From positions 22,567,201 through 22,631,200 of the forward strand of contig NC_092670.1 in the NCBI RefSeq assembly GCF_964355755.1: a stretch of DNA of 64,000 nt, in the 5' to 3' direction. Shown piece after piece: positions 47,901-59,600 of this stretch. This stretch comes from Antedon mediterranea. Lineage: Eukaryota > Echinodermata > Crinoidea > Comatulida > Antedonidae. The number at the start of each line of letters is the position of its first letter. Position 1 is the first letter of the stretch. Under the pieces are notes generated by a model. That model had not been told where the DNA came from. It saw only the letters and a list, made by a program, of their open reading frames with translations, and made no database searches. The position numbers were made by a program, and so were the translations under genes.

Positions 47901-50900
47901 CATGAATTTCAAAATATCTAAAAATAACATAAAACATAAATTTCTCTTCTTTCTGATCAAATAAAGAATTTGGTAAAATTCTATAAAAACCAGTTACAGT
48001 AGGCTTATTTCAGTACATTCATTACATAAATTATTTTTCTTTCCTAAATATTTCTTGTCAATTTAATGAATGTATGCAAATTGAGTATACAGTACTGCCA
48101 CTGCTGCTGTGTAGTGTAAGATTTGTCAGCATAGGTTTTTAGCAAATCATAATGTCCTGTTTTTCATCAACACTAATTCACTCCATAGATGACTGGTCAC
48201 AGACTGTGCTGTATGAAATATGACCGCAGGTGACCATCTACTTTTCTTTGTCCAATCAAATATTACATTTACTGAGGCATGTAACTAGAGAATAACAAAT
48301 TAAAGGTAACCTGCCTTGACCCTCTGAATAAAAAAAAATAGAAAAGAACAAAAATGAAGGCTAGGCTTTTGTATTCATTGACATCCAGGGTTCATTATTT
48401 AAACTACATCTGGTTCAGGAAGTCTATGGTTAGGTTACCTTGGGGTCAATCAGTTTCCTGGTGTTCATGTCAGTCAATGCCTTCATCCTGTTTTCAACTT
48501 CAATGATTTTTATTGAAATAAAATAGAACAATAAAATAATACATTCATGATATTATAGTATTGACTTTGCAATAACATAAATAAGTAACTTAAATAATAA
48601 TAATAATAATAATATGTTTTAGAACAGTAAACTATTGAAAACCATCAATCATGATTTCTATCTCTGCAATTGTTAATTTTGTATAATCAATTGATAAAAT
48701 TAATGTAATTTAATTTTTAAATTATTATTTTATTAACTATATGACAATAACAACATATAACAATGAAATATACTTTGAATTCTAGCTAGAATGATCTCGC
48801 CAAATTCATATGATTGCCTTGTGTATTTGTGGTATGAGTTAGTAAACAGATAATTTAATAAGAACTTAACCCATGTTTACCATTATTCATAATAAAATGA
48901 ATCTACAAATTCTATCTGACAGGAAAAAAATCTCAAACATGAGCAGAACAAAGAACTGGAAACATTCTGGTAATTTTGTTTCTAAGCGGTACATGGCATC
49001 TGTTGAACGAGACGTCTATTTTAATGATGTGCGATTGCAAATGGATGCTAAGCTCTGGGCCGAGGAATATAACAGACACCATCCACCTAAACCGGTATTA
49101 ACAACTTACTGTTTTGAAAATTAATAAGCTGATTTTGATTTGATTTTTTTTGATACCAGATACCAGATTTGTTATCTGTTTTTTATCATGTATGGTATGG
49201 TATCTACCTGAGGGGTCCCCTGATCATATGTCATCTGCTTTGAATTAATTTGTTATGGACTGACCGAGGAATTAAAATAAACAACATCCATCCAAACCCA
49301 TATAATTACAATATACACCTCTATTCAGGGGAAACCTCTATTCAGGGAATTAAGGTGACACTTCGTCCAGAAGGAGTCCCATAATAGAGGTTTACTGTGT
49401 TTATGAAAACAAATATATTTATAAGTGATAACATTATTGTACCATATCAGTAGTGATATTAATAATATATCATTTTTTTTTCTTTTGTTTCCAATAATTA
49501 TTCATTATTTAATCTTTTAGATTGACATTATGGCCATGTGCATTTTGGAGTTCAAAGATCGACCTGGTAGCCCACTTTACCACATCGAGAATTTCATTGA
49601 GGGTGACTACATGAAGTATAACTCAAATTCTGGCTTTGTCCGAGACGAAGCATTGAGACTCACTCCACAGGTAAAGTCACAATTACATAATATAGTTGCA
49701 CGTCTAAAGCTACAGGATGTATACACTATCAAACTAGTTTGACAAAAAACAGTGTGATGTGCCCAAATATGGTAGTCGTATGATGTTTTTAAAATGTAAA
49801 ACATGATTATTATTATTAAATAAATTATTTGGGATATAGTTGCTCTTACAAACACTTGCATGCAGTACATGCAAATTGTATATCTCAGTTTGCATGACAT
49901 GGAAATATTAACATTAACAAATACTTATATACAATACATTATCCGCTGTTGTATTATACTGCCTGATCATCAGATAATCCACTGTGACTCATAAAAATAT
50001 CATCACCAACAAGCACTCCTTGAGCATTATTGTAAACTAATCCTGTTGTGGAATCGCATGATTACTTAACTATAGCTTGAAGTAACACTATACAAATGTA
50101 ATATGCTAAATATTATAATTCAGGTTAGACTAATTGTGATCTTTACTTATAATATGTAAATCCTTTGATCCCAATAGGAATATGCTGATTTATAAATCTA
50201 TTTTTATTTCAGATCACGGTCATCTCATGTCAATGACCATTTGACCATTTACTTTTAATATTATTTTTATTAATCAGAATTTTGTATTATTTAATTGTTT
50301 TCTTTTTTAGGCCTTCAGTCATTTCACATTTGAAAGGTCAGGTCACAAGTTGATTGTTGTTGATATTCAAGGTAAATGTTAGTTGATAATATTAATTTGC
50401 ATAAAGTTAATTAAGTGTAACTTTACACTACCTGTTTTCAGCAAAAATAATTCAGTTTCAAGTTGAATCAAAATTACATAATTCTAAATATCAGAACAGA
50501 TATCTACACATAATATTTGTTGTGCTGATTTTTTGACTGACATTATGAACATATGTTGAAATCCTTTTTGTCACATGACACATTGCTTAAATGTAACTAA
50601 TTACAGCTTGGTAATCTACTAATCAACTTAGCTTTCACAATATTAGTTTACAACAAGGTCATACTTTCCAGGTCAGTGTTATGCTAATACTTTCCAGGTC
50701 AGTATTATCCTAATACTTCCCAGGTCAGTGTTATGCTAATACTTTCCAGGTCAGTATTATGCTAATACTTCCCAGGTCAGTGTTATGCTCATATTCTCAG
50801 GTCAGTGTAATGCTAATGCACTTTATATCAGTGTATGCTAATACTTTCCAAATATGTCATCTAATAATTTTAATAACATTTTCTAAATGTGTATCATTTT

Positions 50901-53687
50901 AGGTGTTGGTGACCTTTGGACTGATCCACAGATTCACACCTCCAATGGAACAGAGTACAACGATGGAAATCTTGGTACGAAGGGGATGGCGCTGTTCTTC
51001 TTCACACATACTTGTAACACTATCTGTGAAAAGATGGACATGACACCATTTGATATGCACTCATCAGAAATTGCTGATCATTCTAGATATCTTGATATGC
51101 ATGTAAGACAACTAATTAACAACTGATTATGAAATATATTTATCATGGTAATTTTATAGTACATTTGTTTCTAAGGATGATGTGTGGTGGAAGAGTAGAA
51201 GGATCTGTTAACCATATTAAACCAATGCTGAATCAAACATTTTTTTTTTTAGACATTCAATGAAAGAAAAACAAAATATATAATATTTGATTTTTATAAT
51301 AATCTTGTATTTTGTAGAAGAATTCATCAACAGTTTGTAGTGGTGAAGAGGAGCCAGTATTCCGCCCTCGTCCTCGCAAATCAATCACACCACTTGATAT
51401 GACCAAGTTCATAATACGCGAAGTTAGAGAACGCCACATATCAGAATGCTCCGAAGAAAGCATGGAAGAAATGGATTACAAGTTTGAAAGACGTACGTCT
51501 TCTGACAGTAACCGATCGTTATCGGAAAGTTCTGACACTATTGGTGATCTTCCACCGTCACGTTTTGCCAATTCCAGACCGGTCATTGATAAGAGACGGG
51601 CATTGAGATATGGCGCATCAATTTGTTTTACGTCACCTGCATCTCCAGAAGAGGTTTGCATGCCGTCATCTCCTTTGTCAGAGATTGCGGACGAGGATGA
51701 GAACGGAGAGGAGGAACATGGTACGACTACAAATCATGTGACTTTTGGAAGAAATAGAAGCCGTACAATTTCAGGTGGAGAAGGAGACTCTATGACGAGG
51801 GTATTTTGTACAATATTTTTATCGTTTCTTTTGATTGAGTGGTGCTGAATCAAGATATAGTACTAGGAATAAATAAATATATTTTGCAGCACATAGTGAC
51901 AATAGACCTGACTCATAAAGTTCACTTAAGATCTAAATCTAGACAATATCTACAGTTTAATAATAATAATAATAATAATGATATTCGTTGTTACAAGCAC
52001 AAAACTCTTTTTGGATCAAATATACTCGCATAATGGAGCTTTAATCAGCACAAAGTTTTGTCTTGATCTAACCAGGTACCTATTTATACACCTGGGTGGA
52101 GAAAGGCAAACATAAGTAAAGTGTCTTCCCTAAAGATACAAGCAGTGCAGCAAAAGTTGAATTCAAACTCACTATCTCACGATCAGTAATCCAACGTACA
52201 ACACACTGCACCACACACCCTCAGTTTATAATGTTACTTTTGGCTAGCAAATGTGTGTGCAGCCTAGTAATATCTTTTTTTTCTTGTTAACCAATTAGGA
52301 AGAAGAAGCCGCTGCATATTTTAAGTGCAACATGAAGGCTCGTGCATCCTGCGTTAATTTGGAAATGCAGTTAAGATTACGAGCAAATATGAGAAAATCG
52401 GATGATTCCATTCTTGGCAAGGTAATGGCTTTGTACAGTACAGAACAAGAGAATGAATGAGATTATTATTAAGACACTTACTAATAACAAATTCTCTTCC
52501 CTAGATTCACATGGACATGGCCCGTTACCACGAAATTGGACGGTTTGCTCAGACAGATGATGTACGTAATATGGAGGCCGCCCTCTATCATCTTGAACAG
52601 TCGGGCCTCTGTGGATCACTTGAAGCTATCATCAATCTTGCTAAGATATATCTGCAGCTACCGCATGATGTCCTCGAAGACCACTCAGTTGAGGTGTGTA
52701 TTATTATTCTCATGTTTAGTGAGTACCCATGTCCCAGTACTTAGCACAATATGTGTTGGTGTGCGTCACTTTTCCAATTCAATTAAATAAATGGGACACA
52801 CAGTAGACAAAACACTATACATGTTATACAATGCTAAATTCCTAGGCAATATACAGACCTGGACCGGCATTCACTGTTTTTCCAAGGAAATACCTTGATG
52901 TCTGGAAGTAGTGTTATATTTTTCTTGTTATCCTCCAGGACAATCCTCAAAATCAGGACAAAGGGTTAGACTACATGGAGCAGGCTGCAGATGCCAGAGA
53001 CAGGGCTTCACAGATATACATGGCTAAAGCATTTGACACTGGTAATGGCCTAGGCACACAGAGGTAATGAAAATGTATGCAAATTAGGCCTTAAACCTGG
53101 TCAGTAAATAATAATCAAAATTTAGCAAAAAGATAAAGGTTTAAATTTGTAAAACTCTTTTTTTTCCAGAGAGAAAGATTGGGATGAAGCTCTCCATTGG
53201 TACTCTTCCGTCACAGATGCTCCGCAAGACGATGATTCTGGTGGCTATGATGCTGTCGTTGATACGCCCATATATCAATTGATTGCTAGACAAGCAGAAA
53301 TATACAGGGAGGGCGGTTTTGGTGTCGATAAAGATCCATCACGTGCAGGTCAGTTATGTGCTATATATATAATTAATAATTAATACAGTATATTTAGGAC
53401 ACCTGGCCCAAACACCGTTTCCTCTTAATGTGGGTGTCCCCTGATTAAGGGTTGGCCATAGTGTTCAAATATATATATCATTTCATGGGAAAGTATCTTC
53501 TTAAAAGGGAGTAATTCTAGTGTAAAAAAGCTTTTTAAATGTTGTACTAAAAATTGATATTAATATTCTAGGTGACCTGTACAATGAAGCAGCAGAAAGT
53601 GCAATGGCAAGTATGAAAGGCCGATTAGCTAATAAATACTACATGTTGGCAGAAGAGGCATATGGAGAGGTCGAGGAAGAAGATTAG
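44913..53687 (+). CDS. EEF2K: Eukaryotic elongation factor 2 kinase (eEF2K, alpha-kinase)
   Basis: Twelve exons (44913-45224, 45641-45678, 48923-49094, 49521-49670, 50311-50371, 50903-51102, 51318-51800, 52299-52421, 52505-52693, 52939-53063, 53170-53348, 53572-53687) join to 715 aa; the human protein has 725. It is a calcium/calmodulin-dependent alpha-kinase that phosphorylates eEF2 and slows translation elongation. The calmodulin-binding helix is around residues 52-67 (RRRWQRVMRKAI), followed by DPWEDFHLE. Active-site Lys138 sits in FVSKRY, with RDVYFNDVRLQMDAKLWAEE after it. The glycine-rich loop is DIQGVGDLWTDPQIHT, and the zinc site is GHKLIVVD plus FTHTCNTIC. Exon 51318-51800 encodes the Ser/Thr-rich regulatory linker. 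Residues 475-715 are Sel1-like helical repeats (AAESAMASMKGRLANKYYM), ending EVEEED. Start chosen because MDTEEDDD and the calmodulin region follow. The 38-nt second exon and 3.2-kb second intron are notable. Confidence 0.96.
45978..46130. mobile_element. MITE family A, near-complete copy
   Basis: CACTATCAAACTGTGATATG ... TGATGTGCCCATATATGGAC ... TTTTTTTGTCAAACAAGTTT, ends diverged. In EEF2K intron 2. Confidence 0.7.
46225..46376 (+). repeat. Recent tandem duplication of about 75 bp
   Basis: CTGTTCAGATGTAAATGGTT ... TTTTGGTTATTTATTAGGAT ... GATAATT occurs twice back to back; the second copy lacks a few bases (CCTCTG versus CCTAGTCTG). In EEF2K intron 2. Confidence 0.85.
48595..48615 (+). repeat. 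(AAT)n microsatellite
   Basis: Seven consecutive AAT units in EEF2K intron 2. The remainder of that 3.2-kb intron shows only AT-rich unique sequence. Confidence 0.8.
49707..49785. mobile_element. MITE family A, left-half copy
   Basis: CACTATCAAACTAGTTTGAC then GTGATGTGCCCAAATATGGT. Located 36 nt after the donor of EEF2K exon 4. Confidence 0.6.
50667..50850 (+). repeat. Roughly 28-bp tandem repeat in EEF2K intron
   Basis: Units of the form CTTTCCAGGTCAGTGTTATG-CTAATA alternate with CTTCCCAGGTCAGTATTAT versions; about six copies, the last ones degenerate. Each copy contains an AG/GTCAGT-like string that resembles a splice junction. Confidence 0.8.
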
Positions 53688-53960
53688 TGAGGTCAAACAA
53701 CAAGATTAGTGAGGTCTAACAACTACAAGGTTGGCAAAAGATATACGTTCCTTTGATCTTAACGTATGTAGGTAAAATTATTTGCGAATGTGTAAATAAT
53801 CTTTAATTTTGTCTTATCTTTCTTTCATCATAATTTAAAAACAAAAACATTGCTTTTGAAATCAATTTTACAATACATTTCAAATTTTAACATTTGCATA
53901 ATTTAAAGTTTTATTTTCTGTAATTGATTAAGAAATTTAAGTTAATTTGGTAAAATGTTG

Positions 53961-53966
53961 AATAAA
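53961..53966 (+). terminator. Polyadenylation signal of EEF2K
   Basis: AATAAA about 275 nt after the TAG stop (53685-53687). Confidence 0.5.
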
Positions 53967-56580
53967 CCTTTTAGAACATATTAGTTTGCACATCCTGGAG
54001 GTGTATGTGAAATGATAAACAACTGTTTTATCTTTTGATTACATTGATCTGTCTTAAGAAATTTTATGGATATTATTTGGGGATTGGAGGAGGAGAATCT
54101 CCATTATGTTTTCTCAGTCATGTTAGCCTAGGCTAATGTCTTAGCTACAGAGGGCGAAATTTCATTTTAGACGTCAATTTTTACAAAACAACAAAATAAT
54201 GCCTAAGCAGAACCTGACATCTTTATCAATACAATCGTATTACTACCATAAAATGTATAAAATGGCAAATATTAGCAATACGTTTTGCTACAAACTGTTA
54301 TTTTAATTTGTTTTGATTTAAATTAGAAAATGCAATCATGTAATATTTAGTACTGTAAAATTTACAAGTTATAGCCCATCTACTAACATACACATACTAT
54401 AAATTGTTTGCCTTTTCAGTAAAAAAGCAGCAACTAACAAAGCAACATTCCATAGAATCGATACTAATGGACATGGCATTATATATATGCAGTAGAACCA
54501 CTATATTTGGTGTGACACAAGGGTGTCCACTGAAGAATAGGAGATGGATAATACAGCATACATTTCACAATTTGATAGATAGATTAATAGATTTAATCCT
54601 TAACATTATATGAGAATGCATACTTTATGAGACAAAATATCGGTTTATAATATTTGCTTAATTTTGAATTAATCAAATGTAAAAATATTCATGTTCTTTT
54701 GTTTGAATGATTTTTGTTTCTATCTTAGATAGGATACAAGATATCATTTTGTTTAATTAATTTTTTAACGACATAGTTTACTTCCAATAATCTTTCGTAT
54801 TGGTGCTAGAGTTCTTAAATAACTAGAAAGCCACTATAATAGTAATGTCAGTTTCTTGTAAAGCTAAATTATTGTGATATTGCAAGAGGTTTTCTAAACT
54901 CAAATTTACTGTATTTTTTTCTTTTTTGGATGATGTTACAGTTCTTAACTTTCTACCACTCTTTTTGAAGCTTCATTCCTTCTATCCTTCTTTAAGGAAA
55001 TAATGTTAATTTATACAGTAGATTGGGATCCCAATTAACAAAGTGTCTGCTTAATTAGGGGTTGGCAACGTGTTAATATTTCCCCTTGTTTATTTCAGTG
55101 GAAAGTGTCCCTTGAATAAGTGTCTGTCTACACTATCAAACTTGATGTGACAACAAAATATGATGTGCCCATATATGGACACAATGATGTCATACATGAG
55201 CATATCACTATCATATTTGGGCCTATTACACTTTTTTTGAATAAGGGTGTCCCAACAAGATTCTACTGTTTAGTTGTATTTTGAAACACAATTTTTGATT
55301 TTGATTTTTTTTTCTACATTTCAACTACCTCACAAGTTATTTTTTATAAATTTAAAAAAAATTTGTATTTTATTCTGACATACACACACAAACAAATCGA
55401 CAAATTTTTATGTTTTTGTAGACATCTTTTTTTTCGAATTTTCAAGTTTAACAATTAAATGTAAAGAACCAATGTAGAAAATTAGGGGAACATTATTAAC
55501 ATGATGGTACCACACACTTTGTTATACTATTTCTACCTTTATCAAGTTCATATTGATTATTGACTATGATTTAATATTGATTATACATTTTAGAGGACAC
55601 AACATAACCTACATGTTTGTCCAGATTTCCAAGCATTTCACACTTTTATTCTTTATATATTTTAAACAATAATACCTTTCTGGAATTCTTTATTAGATTG
55701 TCGTTATGTTAATGTTTATTACATTATGTTAGTATGTTATAATAAAATTTAATATAAAAAAAAATCAGTATTAAAAAACAATTAGTTTAAGTCTCTGACT
55801 AGTAAAGTCACGCCAAAATTAACTGAATATAATATTAAATATGGAACTTTTATTACAGCTTTTACTTTTATTTAAATTCCTTTCAATTATTTTAAACCAC
55901 AATATTATGAAATAAAAGTGATGAGATACAACTTAATGGATTCTTATTAATAAAATGTTTTTAAAAACATGAAATTGTAGCAGACAATTTAGCTTTTTAT
56001 AGCAATCTTTTGTACTAAAGTTGTGAGTTTTATTACTAATGCTATGCTGTACAAGTTGTATTACTTCAGAACACGAGTTCCATCAATATTGATAGGATCT
56101 TGATACAAGATCTGTATATAATAATTGATATAGTTCAGTCAGTAATTGTGTTAGAGAAAAAACTATTATTATAATAATAATAGTCAAATGTTGAAATCTT
56201 GATAACTGCTTAAATGCAATACAATACAAGATCTATACCGATAGTAGTTGGTAAATGTCTTTAATGTGTTTTAATCTTGGTATTATCGATAGGAATTGAA
56301 TGCCTGAATAGAGTGAATCACTTGGCACAATCTACCGTATAGACATTTCTGCTGTGTGTAACACAATGGTCAGTATATTATAGTGTTAACACTGTATTAG
56401 GTCAAGTAGTTGGGAGTGCATGCCCCTCCCACTTTTGAAAGTTGAGTTTTCTAGATTTGTCAATACCAAATAAACATGAACGTGTATGAAATACACCATA
56501 CATTTGTCAAATTGCAACTGGTTCTGTATGCCTTCGATAAATAAACAACTAAAATACAGAATTTTTGTCTACATATGATT
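53967..56580. other. Intergenic stretch between convergent EEF2K and the TSSK-like kinase
   Basis: AT-rich, without supported genes. The only open frames are short and low-complexity. It contains one MITE family A copy (55118-55240). The right end holds the 3' UTR and poly(A) signals (minus strand AATAAA near 56582-56592) of the kinase gene. Confidence 0.6.
55118..55240. mobile_element. MITE family A copy
   Basis: AAGTGTCTGTCTACACTATC ... ATGATGTGCCCATATATGGA ... CATATTTGGGCCTATTACAC; the right terminus is missing. Confidence 0.65.
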
Positions 56581-56684
56581 TTTTATTTTATTCTACTCTT
56601 GTTTACTGTATAAAGATTGCCTTTTAAAATGCAAGTTACATAAAAAATTTATATTTTGTTTGTAAATTTCAGTTTTTATATTAT

Positions 56685-59600
56685 TTAATAAAGCATGAAT
56701 TGACATTTTCCTTTCCATCTATCAACTTCTTCACGTTCTTCTGCTGTCAAACCACCAGGGTACATTTTCCTGGTCTTCATTTCATCTGTAATGGAAGAGT
56801 TCCGTCTGGTACACTCTGCTGATGACCGCTTACCTGCTCCGGCTGCCATTGCAACACGTGAGCTGGTATTAAAGTGCATATGGCGTGAATCAGCATCAAA
56901 ACTCCTCTCGTTAAGACGAGTGACGGATGCCATCAGGTCGTCTGTAGCCATGTTTATTTGTGAACCACCTGGACGAAGAGCACCATGGTTAAGTGCGAGG
57001 GAGCCTCGGCGTAGATTAGCTTTGCGATTCGAGGCCGCCATCATCATAAGACTTGATTTACGGTCTGGTTCTGTTCCAGAGTAATCGTCCATTGTGTGGT
57101 ACATCATCATTGGTTGTTGTACTGCTTGAAAAACATTATTTCTCTTGTTTTATGTTTCAAATAAAGGCAAGTAATCGCAATCGCAAACATTCTTTAACTT
57201 TTAAGTCAACACATTTACAAACGTATGCACAAAATGCACAATTTTTACCAAGACAACTGGGATTGGGAGGTTGGAATACAATTTTTTAATTCCATGTTAC
57301 ATGTCAATACAATTATTAAATTTATCTAAACTTAAACTTGAACTTAATTGACTAAACAAACATGTAGCAATAGTCTTACAGTTATGGTCACTGAGTTGAA
57401 TGCTAATCTTCTGGGCGGCTGGTCCTCTAAGTCCAGTATGTTCAGCTCTTTCTAACATGCCCAGATGATGAGTCACATTGGAATCCGCTCTAATAAATTT
57501 AATATCATAGGTTAAGATTCTATGTATTATTTTATTTTGTATTAACAAATTGTAGCGTATCTTTGCAAGTCTGATAACATTCATACTTACGTATGTTTGA
57601 TAGCGACAGCTCGTAGTATGTTTGTGACCAGTGATGGTTCCTTCTGTTTCATAGCACGCTGACTCAATGCATAACCATGGGACGCATCAGCCTCCATGGG
57701 CTTCCAAGTGTCGCCACCTAAAAGAGAAGGGTTAAGGCATGTTAAAACTGATGAGAAAAGAGATACAGAGAGGAACACTGAAACACAGGAACTAGATTAC
57801 CATAACTAGCCTCAAAGAACACTCGCACCATCTGGTCTTTCTCAATTATCTACCAATACGGAGAACTGAGATACGGAGAGAAACACTGCAACCCAGGAAC
57901 TAGATTACCATAACTAGCCTCAAGGAACACTCGCACCATCTGGTCTTTCTCAATTATCTACCAATACCAATACGGAGAACTGAGATACGGAGAGAAACAC
58001 TGCAACCCAGGAACTAGATTACCATAGCTAGTCTCAAGGAACAATCACACCATCTGGTCTTTTTCAATTATCTACCAATACCAATACGGAGAACTGAGAT
58101 ACAGAGAGGAACACTGAGACCCAGGAACTAGAATACCATAGCTAGCCTCAAAGAACAATCACATCATCTGGCCATTGTCTACCAATACCAATATAGAGAA
58201 CTGAGATACAGAGAGGAACACTGAGACTGGGGAACTAAAATACCATAGCTAGCCTCAAAGAACAATCACATCATCTGGTCATTTTCTACCAATACCAATA
58301 TGGATAACTGAGGTACAGAGAGTGACCCAAGAACTATAGTTTGGTCTCATGTCTCATCTTATGTTTGGTTAATAACTGAGTGTCAATTTTTTGGGGTTTT
58401 CCCTTAAGCGTGGTTCCCACTAGCGACGCAACGCAAGGGACGTAACGCAACGCAAGTGAATTGACCAATCACAAGCGATGGCTAACTGTCTATAACTTCG
58501 CTTGTCATTGGTTAAAACGCTTGCGTTGCGTTTACGTCCTTGCGTTACGTTCTAGTGGGAACCACGCTTTACCAAGTGAAGCTAATGACGAACAAGGTGT
58601 TCCAAAGTCAGCAGTTGATGTGTCAATAGGTCGATTCAACCAATCAGAATGCTTTAAATGATCGACAGTGGCACGACATCTTGGCTCTAAACAAAGCATT
58701 GATCTTACAAAAGACCGACAATCTTCAAAAAAGAAAAAGAAAGTTTATCTTACATGTATAGTATTGTTTTACCAAGCCTTTTACACCATCTCAAAATGGG
58801 GCTTGATTTACACGGTAAAGTGGGCCTACTGTTGTGCATCAAAAGGATTCACAATTCCATAAGACACACAACTCTGCAAACTTGTGCTAACATCTTCTTA
58901 CCTTTTGACACTTTCTTCTCAAAATGAAGCTTTTCTCTTCGTCTAAAAGACGCCATTAAGATATTGAAGTCATCATCGCGAAATGGCAATCGCCCACACA
59001 ACATGGCGTAAATAACTATACCTGTAATAAGTATTGATTGATAATCAATGTTATAGTTTACTTATTTTGTTGCTGGGCTTAAAGAAAATGCTTATATGTT
59101 TCTTCCCACGTTCTCGAAGGGTAGGCCTATACATATAAAATGAATGATCTGTTTTCTGTGGCCGGATGAGGTTGATAACTTACCCATACTCCAAATATCT
59201 GCCATTTTCCCGTCGTAACAAATACCTTCATGGATTTCAGGTGCGGTGTACACGAATGAACCACACGCTGTGTCAAGCAGGGTGCTGCGGTCACAAAAAG
59301 TCGAAAAGCCTAGATCTTTAAAATAAAGGCAAGGTTTAAAGGTGAATTCCAAAGAGACAACCAAGCAATTCGCTGCAAACGAACAACTGAAGCGCCTGTA
59401 TGCAAATTGAGAGATATTTTAATTATTCGGTTACTTTTAACCAATGAGAGAATCGTTATTTATGCATCATACACGTAGCAGCCAATGAGAGAGGAAACGC
59501 TAACATCAATAACCTGAACGTGGAGGGAAGATAGCCAATGAGAGGCCTGGATGCTTTTAACTGTGGGCGTTTGCAACCCAAAACACGTATAGTAGTTAGA

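Noticed and set aside
54404-54613. 69-codon plus-strand frame between EEF2K and the kinase
   Set aside because: AT-rich with no domain, no splice context and no similarity I recognise.
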